DNA from: Tetrapyrgos nigripes
Lineage: Eukaryota > Basidiomycota > Agaricomycetes > Agaricales > Campanellaceae
Direction: 5' to 3'
Assembly: GCA_013368315.1 (NCBI GenBank)
Contig: JAACJM010000203.1
Location: 62,001 to 126,000, forward strand
Length of the DNA: 64,000 nt
This document shows, piece by piece, positions 22,881-33,343 of this stretch; positions within the stretch are counted from its first letter, which is position 1, and the number at the start of each line of letters is the position of its first letter. The notes below the pieces were generated by a model. That model worked only from the letters and a program-made list of their open reading frames with translations, did not search any database and had not been told where the DNA came from. Made by a program: the position numbers and the translations under genes.

Positions 22881-24613
22881 TCAGCCAAAGAATTGATCCA
22901 GATTGAGATACTGCGACCATTCTATACCTTCCACGCTAGGACCCAAATCCAAGTTCTCCAAGTGCCCAACTACCTGTGAAGAAGCATCCGCTGGCAGGGC
23001 TTCTTCAGCATGATGTCCAGGCGAAGCGTGCTCATGACACTGCTGCAGCGAGCCAAGCACGTCGTTGTAGAAACGGACTGAGATGGCGCCCATATCATCA
23101 ATCGGTGAGGCACTATAATGGCCAGCTGTCTCGGGAAGGCTAAGCGGGCTTCCCAACTCGGGTGAATTGGAAAACGGGAGATGACCAGACTCGGGAGAGG
23201 AAAACTCCTCACTCTCATACCCAAATGAGGAGTCCCTCGTGGCAAACGAGGGCATCGGTACTGGCATGTTCTGAGGGGCGTGAAAACGAGGCGAGGGATG
23301 AACGGACTTGAACAACATCGATGCCTGGTCACGATGATCTGTGTTCAGTCCATATGGTGGTTGTGGATGGACGTGCATGCTATATTGGGTCGGCTGCTCC
23401 GGGGCATGGATTGAAAACTGAGGACGACCGTTGACGTTTTCGGTGTAGATGGAGCTGTCTTGCTGAGGGTATGCAACACAGTGTTGATAGCCGAGGACGA
23501 AAAAGGGGTTCGAGTGGCTCTGAGAGTGAGGATGAACTTGGAAGACGGCATGGGAGTTATCATCGCTGATAGCAGGGGCGCTCTGATAACCAAGATATCC
23601 AGGGGATGTTACCACTGGTTCCGTCACCTGGCTGTGCAAACGAAAATCGGAGAGCGGCTGTGAAGCCAATTCTTCTGCCGACGACAAAGGCCGTGCAAAG
23701 GGCAACGTTTTGCCATTGGGAACAAAGGATCGTTCTTGGTTGGACGACTAGAAAGAAGATCTGAACAACAAGGAAAGGAATGACATGAAAACGAAGTACT
23801 CACTGGAAGACGAATTGCACCTGAAGATGCTTCAGAAGGAAGCTGATGAGGAGGAAGGTGAGGACAAGAAGGGAGGAGAGGGCTACTGGAAACCAATAAC
23901 GGGCCTTCCAGAGGCGAAAGAGGAGCAGCAACTACGGAAGAAGAGGTTTCCGACGCGTCAGAGCTAGCCGACTGACTTTGAGAACGAACGCGACGCGTCG
24001 TAACGGGAGATCTCCTTCTCTTGTTACTACCCTTGCCTTTTTCTTCCTGGACCTCGTCCTCCTCGACAATCGGGCACTCTTCATCGAGCTTCGCGGTAGC
24101 CTCCTTCAAATCGTCTTCACGCAGCCCACGCTTATACATATCAGCAATCTTGGCTGACCGTTCCAAGTGTGGCTGCGTAGCTCTCTTGACGTTTCGCCTG
24201 ATGACAGGCCTGCTACGAGGTCTGGGAGTGAAACGATAATCGGGATACATTTCCCGATGCCGCGCCTTCTCTTCACTGGCCATGCGACGATAGATAGCCT
24301 TTCTCTCCTCGCAAAGGTTATTCCAAAGATGAGAGGCCATATGAGAGATGTGCCGGTTGTCCCGCTCGACACTCTTGAAACCCTTGCACGCTTCCGAACG
24401 GAAGATGATGAAGGCATTGCGAGGTCGTTTGGGTTTGAGTGCCTCTGCGGTGGAACGAGAAGGACGCGGCAAGGAGCCGGACTCGAAAACCGGGTCAAGT
24501 TCGATAGGGGTGCAATCCACAGATTCTATTGAGCCTTCAGATAGTGGACTGTCGACCTGGAGATCATGCAAAGTAGGTTCGGGAGTGAGGTCAAACTTAA
24601 AGGTATGTTCCAT
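22881..24613 (-). CDS. HMG-box transcription factor of the MATA/Ste11-like type
   Basis: A predicted sequence-specific DNA-binding regulator. Two exons fit (24613-23804 and 23747-22881), giving 558 residues. The HMG box is near residues 65-135: RPRNAFIIFRSE, HISHMASHLWNNL, YRRMASEEKARHREMYPDYR. This is the pattern of sex-determining and mating-pathway HMG boxes (MATA_HMG). Basic stretches follow it (PRPRSRPVIRR, KRRRSP). The second exon encodes a Ser/Pro/Gln-rich, disordered, probably activating region ending WSQYLNLDQFFG. The start is ambiguous: the frame stays open upstream to an ATG at 24805, which would add 64 residues including a 14-residue repeat. I prefer 24613 (MEHTFKFD). Members of this class control mating and fruiting in basidiomycetes; that role is inferred for this gene. 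No mating-type partner genes are seen next to it. Confidence 0.85.
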
Positions 24614-24649
24614 GGGTTGGAAGAGGATAGAAATGAGACAAAGCAGATG

Positions 24650-24733
24650 TTTTGGACCATGGCTGTTAAAAGGCTCGAGTACGTTGTCACATTTTGGGCC
24701 ATGACTGTCAAAAGATTCGAGTTCGTCGTCACA
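24650..24733. repeat. 42 bp tandem repeat, two copies, at the 5' end of the HMG-box gene
   Basis: The units 24650-24691 and 24692-24733 are both exactly 42 bp and match at 35 of 42 positions. On the minus strand, in frame with the HMG-box gene, they encode CDDELESFDSHGPK and CDNVLEPFNSHGPK. The repeat is coding only if translation starts at 24805; otherwise it lies in the 5' UTR. Confidence 0.85.
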
Positions 24734-24805
24734 AACAGTGAGCGCGGGAAAAGTGCCCCTCTGGGATAGCACGTCGTGGTCTCTCCCTTTCACATATTTC
24801 CCCAT

Positions 24806-27174
24806 TTGGGCAGGCCTTCGTCAATTGCAATACAATTCAAAGCGCTCCATCAAATCATGATCCTTCACATCGGTCAGTCCTCGGTACCTCGGTAAGGACA
24901 TGATTTCGAGAAAGTACATACGGCCGACAAAGAGACGCTTGCAGCCCGCGTCTAAGCTGCTCCTTCAAGTGAATTTCGGTACTCACTATATCATATGTAG
25001 TATACATCAATAGTACATCGCAGAAGAAAAGGCTGGTCTACACCTTCAAATTCCCCCACTGGAAATCCAGATCGTAAATATTTGCACGGTTTCAACCTTG
25101 GCAAATATGATGGCTCGCGGGGACGTGAAAACTGAGCGCCAACTGTATGCACTGGCGCCCACTGAGCGCTCAATCTCGGAGCTACTTATTGTCATGAGAT
25201 GGCCTCTCTGGCTCTGCATGGCACTATCTACCCTGATTTTTCGTGGATTTCGAGGCATTTCCCATTCTGAAGACGACGCGAAGTGAACAACAGAGGAGTA
25301 GCGGCTTTCCGACAACATTTGGACGTCTGATTATGTGAGCTTCCTTCCTAAACCAGTAAACAGCTGGGTCGTCGCGCTTCAGCACTTCCATCGATATCAG
25401 CATTTTCTCGTCAAGTGGTATACTGGGCTCTACAGCAGCTTTCGGTCTCAGGCCTTCTGCAGATCCCACTTGAAGCTCAACTCTATCTTATCATCTGTCT
25501 GCAAGTAGCTATAGGCAAAGCACGTCTCAGGTCAAGCAGCGCTCCAGCTCTATTTTGGTCTAGATCTGTGCCTGGATGCTGACTGGCCCGAGTCTGTTTG
25601 ACTACTTTGGGCCTCTATCACATCAATATTTTTCTCTGATTCAGACCAGGTATCCTGTGAAAGACTTTCTTTCCTCAGAGCCACTCCTGCTAGTAGGCTT
25701 GTGTATTCACCAGATCAGTGCACCAGACTTAACTCAAACTTGAAACATACACAAAATCCATGGCTAGCCTGAGTATCTGTACATGTGAGTGGAACCTTTT
25801 ACTAGGTGCTGGAACATTTGACATATATATAGATATTACACTAGCAGGCTGTAGCCACAGCTGAGAGCCACTCAGCCACATAATATTGGGTTGCATTAAT
25901 TTGCTCTTTTATGACTTTGGTGTTCAAAGCATTCCCAGTGCCAACTCAGGCCCAGGGGAGGGAGAAAAAAATTAAGGACATAGAGCCAGAAATTTTTTCA
26001 AGGCCAAACCAACCATGTGCTGGGAACCTCCTTTCCTATCTAGTAATTTTGAGCATATACATACCTGATTTAGATCCATCTTCGGCCTGTTTTCACTTTG
26101 CCGAGCCATGGGAACTTACTAACCAGACTGGAACCACATGTTTCAATGACAAAACATGGCAGTTATGGCAGAAAATTTGCTTTTTCATTACTGTCAGGGA
26201 GGTTTGATGTGCGAGTTAGGTCAAATCTGGGGTCTGAACCTTCAAAAAAATTCCCTTTCCCTGGCTCTCACTGCTCAGGGCTCGAGTTTTGAAACTCAGA
26301 CCATCCAGATCTGTAACTAAGTGACGTGGCAACTGTTCCAAATGGGGAAAAGGACTGCAGCCATCAGTATCGAAACCCCAAATATTCTCTCTGTTCAGTT
26401 GCAGCTGACAAATATCTAAGAACTGCAAAGGGACTGATAAGTCCATTGCAATCAATTTCAACTGTTAAGTCACTTTTGTTAGTGTCTACTATTATGTGAA
26501 TTTGCCAGTGGGGAGATAGAACATTATGTTGTTATTATAGCTGCAACTAGAGACAAACGAGCATGAATAGCTCACCTTGTGCGGCATTGCATATTTCCAA
26601 AGATCTCTGGGCAAACTTGAATTTCAGATTTTTCAGTGCCATTTTTGCTCACCCGGGTCTACTCCATATGGGACCGATTTGAAGCCGAACAGCCATATGG
26701 AGTAGCTCCGGCGCCGAGCATAAATTCGTCATTTATGTTTGCCCAAAAGATCTTTCCAAATATGCATTGCCGCCCAAGGTGGCTTGAAGTCTGAGCTAGA
26801 AGTGTGTTATCTTATATGTTTACTTGGTCTCTCTTCAAGTAAATATTTTGTACTGAGAGAATATCATACCATATGCTTTGAAGCCCAATGCTTATTCCAG
26901 GCATTTTTCTCGAACAATGAAGCCACTTTCAAGCCATTATAATTCTATTGAGTGGATCTAGATCCCGTTAACATTGTTTACGTTGTTTAGGCTGCCCGTG
27001 AGAAAGTTCCTTCGGGCTACCCTTAATAACCTCGACTACCCTTGCAGTAAAATTGGCCCAACGACTACCCCAGGCTGCTCATTTGGGTTTCTTGGCTCGA
27101 AGGTAACTTTCCATCTATCCCGCGCGTTTTGTTTTCGCTGAACGACGCGTCAACGCGTACCCAGGTAGTCAGAC
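24806..27174. other. Gene-free 2.4 kb with a MITE-like element
   Basis: No open frame in this stretch is longer than about 100 codons and none has recognisable content. Base composition becomes AT-rich and patchy from about 25500. The sole clear structure is the inverted-repeat element at 26573-26781. The region may be a graveyard of transposon fragments, but I cannot name a family. Confidence 0.55.
26573..26781. mobile_element. MITE-like inverted-repeat element with nested palindrome
   Basis: The ends are imperfect inverted repeats of about 44 bp: the left begins CACCTTGTGCGGCATTGCAT and the right, read on the other strand, begins CACCTTGGGCGGCAATGCAT. Both continue through (T/C)-CAAAGATCT-like sequence into GGGCAAAC. 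Inside lies a second perfect 13 bp palindrome, CTACTCCATATGG at 26659-26671 and its complement at 26693-26705. Total length is 209 bp with no coding capacity. Size and structure fit a miniature inverted-repeat transposable element. I could not identify a clear target site duplication. Confidence 0.65.
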
Positions 27175-28930
27175 ATGCCTCCGACGCGCACCAGCCACTC
27201 GTTCACGTCCGTCAGTGGCAAGGCTAGTCCTGGACGACACGTCTCAGTAGACAGTGACTTATCCTCCGAGCTCACCAATTTGGAACGCGACACTCTTTCA
27301 CCCACTCCTGACATCCAAGGCCCGGCGCCAGTTCGTTCTACGAGATCTTCATTCGGTGACCTCGATCGCAGAAATTACGCAGATCCATACAGCATCCCGC
27401 GCCCTCGACTATCTCGCATCTATTCCGGAACTGAATTACTCGACGTTGCTGACGTGCCTGTCGCCACACGTCCACGGCCTCAGTACATCAAGATACACGG
27501 TCGCACCTTCAAACCCACCGCCGTGTTTGACACGTTCTGGTATTGGTGTTCTGAAAGGCATGCTATTTATGAAAGACGTCGCGTTGGTCAGCCTTTTCCG
27601 TACGTCCCATTTGATCTCACGACATTAATGTTTGTTGATCTTCCACATGCTGTAATTCTATAGTTGGACCGACGACAAATATCTCCAGACAAGCCGTTTT
27701 TGCAATACTTTTCGCGTCCTGGACAAAGTCTCGCAGTATCTCATCCGGGAAGTCATCGAAAAAGGCTCACAGGATCCCACGGAACTCGTCTTTCGCATTG
27801 TTCTGTTCAATATCTTCACCAAACCCGCAACTTGGGAGGTCTTGGTAGAGGAACTCGGCCCTCTCGAGTGGTCCCGGTACAGACGGAAGGACTATATCAA
27901 AGTGCTGACCGAACTTAACGAATGCCAGGCAATCTTTACTGGTTCCTTTCTGAAGAATGGGCCCAGGCTTGGTTACGAGGACGTTTTCGTGAACCATCTC
28001 GTCCTCCTTGAAATCATGATGGACAAAGACCTCGCCGGTATCATCCAGAACGCTCAATACATGGCCGAAATCCATTCTTTTTTTCACTCTTTACCGGGCA
28101 TGGCAAACTTCAACGCCTACCAACTACTTCTGAACCTTTCATACTCAAACATTATGCAGTTCTCGGGCATGGACTTTGTGGTACCCTGTAAAGGGTCTAT
28201 AGCAGGGCTTGTGAGGATCTTTGGACAGGAGATGCAGAAATTGGAAAAGGATCCATCACTCGGAGAGGCTATAATGCGGTGGTTTGCAACTCACCAGACT
28301 GAGCAGTTCCGTCGTCTCGGCCTCAAGCCACCGAAATTAGGCCCCAAAGGACAACTGATGGAACTGGCGGATATCGAACACGCGCTTTGCGAAGTTGACA
28401 AGTACTGTCGGCTTTCCAAGAAATCGTTCAACCTATCAGATTCCGACCTGGAGGAATTGCGCGAAAAGTTCAGTACCTCATATCCTTCCACTGCTATTCT
28501 TCCCAAAGCTTGGACTAATCCACAGCGACGAGTGGCCCGACGGTTCCCGGGTGGTGGATTTCCAGCGATGCTCAAGCAGTACGTCGTCCAGTCGCTACGT
28601 GGGCACCGTCGTGCGGAAGACGGGAGCATCGAGTTTCACGTTCACTGGTCTGGATACAACCGTGAACGAGACCATACATGGGAGCGAGAGTGGAGTCTTC
28701 TCGAGGATAGCCCAGCGGTAGTCGAAGAGTACAGGAAGAAGCTTGGGTGTGTTGTCGACTGCGTGGAGGACATGCGGACGACAGCCAAAAGCAGGGAGTT
28801 TTTGGTGTTTTGGAGTGCCTTTGATGCCAAGGATGCTACCTGGGAACCGGAAGCTCGTCTCAGACGAGATGCACCTGTTGTGCTTGCTGAATTCCTTCGC
28901 AAACGTGGGATGTCCACCGACGCTTGCTGA
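27175..28930 (+). CDS. 5-hmdU DNA kinase-type helical domain fused to two chromodomains
   Basis: Two exons (27175-27599 and 27664-28930) encode 563 residues. Residues 1-105 are disordered and Ser/Thr/Pro-rich. Residues from about 110 to 390 form the helical domain that Pfam calls HMUDK_hel, earlier described as a putrescinyl/glutamyl-thymine pyrophosphorylase clade. Its signature is complete: FWYWCSERHAIYERRRVGQP, then PWTDDKYLQTSRFCNTFRVLD, spliced across the intron. Phage relatives act on 5-hydroxymethyluracil in DNA during base hypermodification; the fungal role is unproven. Next come two chromodomains: FHVHWSGYNRERDHTWE near residue 460 and FLVFWSAFDAKDATWEPE near residue 520, each with the W-x-x-W/E-type aromatic cage pattern. 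The architecture suggests recruitment of a base-modifying or base-reading enzyme to methylated histones. I see no separate P-loop kinase domain. It is convergent with the NMNAT-like gene. Confidence 0.85.
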
Positions 28931-29301
28931 ACTATGGTCTAACCCAACTGGCAAACATGATACGTCTTTTGGATGACCCTTGCGTCTTATATTCCGCCTA
29001 ATAGGCTGATATTCACAATGTTATAGAGTATACCCCACTGGCAAGTCACCTACGTCTTTCGGGGTAGTCTCTCCTTTGTATTTCATTGTCATTTGCATGC
29101 TCGACTGAATAGCATATCTACGCCATTAGGTCTAACACCGGCCTACGATATTCGTTCTTGCTTTTATATTACGATTTTTGTAATTTTACTGTATATATAT
29201 TCCATCATTGACTAGCATTGGCGTACATATAGGTTTCTGACAAAAATACATTCAATTCATCTTATTACACCATGCAAGAATCGTCACAGTCCTCGTAAGG
29301 T
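28931..29301. other. Intergenic region between convergent genes
   Basis: These 371 bp between two stop codons are AT-rich, with TGTATATATATTCC near 29190, and should contain both 3' UTRs. No gene is seen. Confidence 0.6.
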
Positions 29302-30288
29302 CTAAGTCTTCGCCTTCTCTCGATACAATCCTTCCTTCAAAATATACTCTCTCACTTTAGAACTGACCATTCTCGTCCATCTATCATCCTCTCCCGTCTC
29401 TGCGGCCCGACGAACGTCTGAAGAGCTGACACTCCACACATCTTCTCCAATATCTATCATTTTGACACACTCCGACATTGGTAAGGATGTCGAAGTAAAG
29501 AAGTCGTTGATTGTCGACGTTAGGGAGTCAGATTGAGATTTTTTGTCCGCAGCTGACGCAGACGAGGATGATAAAGAAGTGTTGAGTGTCGCCGCCGCCT
29601 GCGGAAAAGACTCTGGACTGCGTCTCGCGCAGACAATTCTGGATCCGTCACCTTCGCGAGGAGAGAAGAATCCTCGAAGGGAATTGTGCATTTGGGCTAC
29701 GGCAGCAGGGCTGCTGGGATCCTTGGTGTAATATCGAGGAGCGAAGAATCGTTCAAGGGTATCATATCCGAGGAGGAAAGTTAGCTGGCAGGGGTGGGGT
29801 CTAGATTTTGATGGAGCTTCGGAAGATAATCGTTCAATCCTTTCCCTCAAAAAAGTTTGCAGCATCCTGGATTTCCCTACAAACGTAGGCTCATCTATGA
29901 TGGCTACTGCAACGGTCCCGGTTTTATCCGTCACCTCCACATCTTTGGCAAATTCGCACATCATCTCGATACGCTGCTCATATGTAGCATCTGTAGGCTT
30001 GAGCTGCTTATCTGCATTTGTGATCGACAACAGCAGGAGCTTGGCGTCATAGTCTTCGTGCTCGTGGTCGCCCGAGACAGCGTCTATATAAACAGGACGA
30101 GGGGCACTAGCTATAGCTAGGTGAGCTATAGTCGCTGGATTATAGCTCGAGTCCAAGACAGCTATTCGGAGTGGTCGCTGGGGTATCGCTTTATGATGCA
30201 CTATAGGCCATGATGGATTAGAAACATAGACGAGCTCGATGGGAGGAAAGACTGAAGCACTGCGAAGACGTGCAAGGAAAAGGGACAT
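29302..30288 (-). CDS. Nicotinamide/nicotinate mononucleotide adenylyltransferase-like protein (POF1-like)
   Basis: A single-exon gene of 328 residues from the ATG at 30288; an in-frame ATG at 30324 would add 12. It has the nucleotidyltransferase alpha/beta phosphodiesterase fold. The first nucleotide-binding motif appears as DSSYNPATIAH (G-x-F-x-P-x-H-x-x-H type, with Asn-Pro and a final His), and the second as WSVSSSDVRR (the I-S-S-T/S-x-x-R type). A LLLSITNADK block and FLLGYDTLERFFAP between them match the product-binding parts of the NMNAT family. The sequence looks closer to the divergent fungal POF1-like branch than to the main Nma1/2 enzymes, so NAD synthesis activity is likely but not certain. 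The C-terminus is a helix, VREYILKEGLYREK. It lies head to head with the RSC subunit gene. Confidence 0.8.
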   Translation of the reverse strand: MSLFLARLRSASVFPPIELVYVSNPSWPIVHHKAIPQRPLRIAVLDSSYNPATIAHLAIASAPRPVYIDAVSGDHEHEDYDAKLLLLSITNADKQLKPTDATYEQRIEMMCEFAKDVEVTDKTGTVAVAIIDEPTFVGKSRMLQTFLRERIERLSSEAPSKSRPHPCQLTFLLGYDTLERFFAPRYYTKDPSSPAAVAQMHNSLRGFFSPREGDGSRIVCARRSPESFPQAAATLNTSLSSSSASAADKKSQSDSLTSTINDFFTSTSLPMSECVKMIDIGEDVWSVSSSDVRRAAETGEDDRWTRMVSSKVREYILKEGLYREKAKT

Positions 30289-30344
30289 ACGATCATGTGA
30301 TACGCATAGCCCTTTCCTCAACACTCCCAGCCAGTAATAGTAGT
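30289..30344. promoter_or_regulatory. Very short divergent promoter gap
   Basis: Only 56 bp (20 bp if the upstream ATG at 30324 is used) separate the start codons of the NMNAT-like gene and the RSC subunit gene. The core promoters must overlap and may extend into coding sequence. No TATA box is seen. Confidence 0.5.
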
Positions 30345-33343
30345 ATGCCTATATCAGCAGAGCAGAAGACTGCTATTGAGGAGATCATCCATGCCATTTT
30401 GTCGGTAACCGGTCAGAGGAAAAGGAAAAGAGCAACCATTTTCTTGGTCCTTCCCGACAGAAACTCGTATCCACAGTATTATGATGTGCGTTTGTGTGGT
30501 TTATTCCCTGTGAAGAGTGGCGAGTTTATCATGAGTGTAGGTCATTCCACACCCAAGATCCATAGACAACATACGCGAGGGGCTGGAGAAAAACAAATAT
30601 CAGGACGCATTGGAGGTGTACATGGACTTTTCTTTGATGTTTTGGAATGCGCTGTACTACAACGAACCCGGGAGTCAAATTGCTGACGATGCAGAAAAGT
30701 TGAAGGTGAGTTCTGGTGCGGATCCCTTGAAGAGGCCACTCAGCTAGGAAATTGAAATTCAGGACGTCCTTCAGACCGAATGGTCGAGACGATCGACGAC
30801 CCTTCCACAGCCACGATCATCTTCTCCTCCTCCGTCTTCTCCCCAAAAATTCCATAGTGCCAAAGAAGAACCAAAAGCAGAGCCTACACCCGTCGCTTCA
30901 ACCTCAACTCCCATCACCGCCCCAGCTAGTGTAGACCGCGATCTCGACAACATGTCCGACGATGGAAATGACCCCAACGATGCTATGGGAGAGGAGGAAA
31001 TGGAGCATGATGCTACATCCGACGAGATTGTCAGAACGCTTGAAAGGAGTTTACCTAGGTGGCCTGGGTTCGGGCCATTGGGCTGGATGGAAGAGGGCAA
31101 CCATGCAAAGTACATGGAACTGGTTCACGCTATCAAGTCTCACAAGGATGTTGTGTACGTTTTTATTTTTTTAATGACCTCGTCGTCTAATCCGATACTT
31201 TAGGGGAGACCACTTTGCACCTTTGCTAGAAAACGTTCCAGAACAAGTAGTCAATTCTACCGCGACTGTTACCGAACCGCTGTCCCTAAAAACCATTGAG
31301 GCCAAAGTCAGAGACCAACAATATCCCGATCCAAAGTCTTTTGACCAAGACATCATGCAGCTCTTTGAAAAGTGTAGGAGATGGTATGAGCCAGCTACAG
31401 AAGCTTATGGACGCGTCTTGACTCTGCAGGTATGCCCAACTTGCAAAGCTTTCGTTGTTGTACTAACAGATTTACAGCGTCTATACCAAGCCTTAACCTC
31501 TTCCAACTATCCTCCTCCTCATGGTCCACCCTACGTTTCTCAAACTAATTTCGCTGCTCTCAAAGCAGGCCCAGGAAACGTCCGTCCCGTCCATTCACAT
31601 GGACAAGAACTCCCCTCTTCCTCTTCTCAGCCGGGCGCGTCTGGGTCGAGAGCAGCCCAATTAGCCATTGGCGTTACGACTCACCGAGTTCCTACCAAAG
31701 ATAGAAATTTTATCAACGAAATAAATTACAAAGGGTGGAACATCAAACTGGCCGACTGGGTCCACCTCAGTAATCCAGACGATCCCAGTAGGCCCATTAT
31801 AGGCCAAGTGTTCAGGTGTTGGGTCTCTGAGGAAGAGTGAGTCTGCAATACGTCTCTTCATAATCTTCACGCTCACCCTTTTCATATCAACCATCCAGAT
31901 CTAAAAAAGGCCAAACCGGTATAACCGTCTCTTGGTACTACCGCCCCGGGCAAACCTTCCACCCACCCTCCCGTCCCTTCTGGGATCACGAAATTTTCAA
32001 AACTTCCCACTTCGCAGACCATCCCATCCCCGACCTAATCGAAAAAATAGCTTGTCAATTCACCGCACGACATGTCCGTGGTCGTCCCAAAGCACCGTAC
32101 TGGTACCCCGGTTGGCCCTTATATGTTTGCGATTCGAGATACAACGACCGCGATCGTGTATTTGTGAGGATAAAGAACTGGAATTCGTGTATACCAGAAG
32201 AAATGAGAAAACAAGAGGGATGGATGCCGATTTATGGGTTTGAGAGGGTTGTTTTTCCAAAGAGGATGCCGAGTCCTTTCTTGGCGAATCAGAATCAGAC
32301 GCAGGGGGGTTTGATGAGCGCTGGGACGGCAGGTGGAAAACAGCCTGTGAATGGTCCTGGAGGGTTGATTGACGAGCCGGTTGAGGAGAATGATAGTGGT
32401 CCTAGTGGGGGTTATAAGACTACTAGAAGTCGGAGAGGTGGAGCAGCGAATGCAGGGGATCCTGGGCCTACCAAGGGGCTTTATGTAGGGACTGCTGCGA
32501 ACACGAATGCGTCGAATACGTTCGCTGGGCAGGGGCAAACGGGGTATGGGTATTATGGAGGTACTGGCGCTGCTAACCCAATGCTGCCCACTGGTACCAC
32601 TGGGTATGCAGGGTATAATACGGCAGCAGGATATTCTCAAGCTGGGTATGGTATGGCTGGGTATCCTGGGTATGGTTATCCGACTCAGCAGCAGCAGCTC
32701 CAATCAAAGAAACCAGCTGTCGATCGCACTGTGTTGACAGCTGCTGGAGGTCCTGGGTTGGGTGCTAATGCTCAGATCGAGAAGTTGAGCTCGGAATTGA
32801 GTGAGTGGCCTGGTTCTCATTATTGTTGTCCTGTTCTAACTAATTTCTTTCATAAAAGCCCGTCACTTTGACCGTTCCCCAGAAACAAATGAAATGCTCT
32901 GGTTCGCCTCGCCACCTACAAACGTTGCAAAGACACCTACGCCGAAGTACAGTCTCAAGTATCTCACGTGGTTAGCAAGGAAACGAAAACGGGAAAGTGG
33001 TGCTGGACATGAAGATAAAGATGAGCCTGCAGGGACCGTGAACGGAATCGTAGAAAACGGTTCTGGAGACACTGAAGTAACTGCAAAGATTGAAGGGAAG
33101 GATGGGTATGATGACTTGATGGACGTTGACTCTCATAGCCCTGCAGACGAAGACGAAGACGCTGGAAAGCCAGAAGCGAAACGACCTAGGCGATCGGCGG
33201 TATTGTCGCTGACAGACCCGGAGAGGCCAAAGTACAAGGTGCCGCCTACGGTCACGGAGACGCTGATAAGTCTTAAGGAGGAGTTGAGTAGGTTGGACAG
33301 GGAGCATAGGACGAGTCCTAGGGTGGAGGAGACAGTGCTGTGA
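30345..33343 (+). CDS. RSC chromatin remodelling complex subunit RSC1/RSC2 type (two bromodomains plus BAH)
   Basis: A nuclear subunit of the RSC (SWI/SNF-class) remodeller that reads acetylated histones. Seven exons fit (30345-30485, 30541-30705, 30763-31154, 31204-31429, 31478-31836, 31899-32800, 32859-33343), giving 889 residues. Bromodomain 1 is near residues 10-100, with YPQYYDVIPHPRSIDNI and ALYYNEPGS (the acetyl-lysine Asn is in the YNEP loop). Bromodomain 2 lies near residues 230-350, with LSLKTIEAKV and FDQDIMQLFEKCRRWY. A BAH domain follows (about residues 410-530: WVHLSNPDDPSRPIIGQVFR, WYYRPGQTFHP, VFVRIKNW). The next 150 residues are Gly/Tyr/Gln-rich and prion-like (GYGYYGGTG, GYSQAGYGMAGYPGYGYP). 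The C-terminal block HFDRSPETNEMLWFASPP is also typical of fungal RSC1/2. The order bromo-bromo-BAH matches yeast Rsc1/Rsc2. Confidence 0.92.

Noticed and set aside
27175..30324. Operon-like cluster of the modification-type gene with the NMNAT-like gene as one nucleotide-handling system
   Set aside because: The two genes are convergent, not co-directional, and adjacency in a fungal genome is weak evidence; no shared pathway can be shown from sequence.
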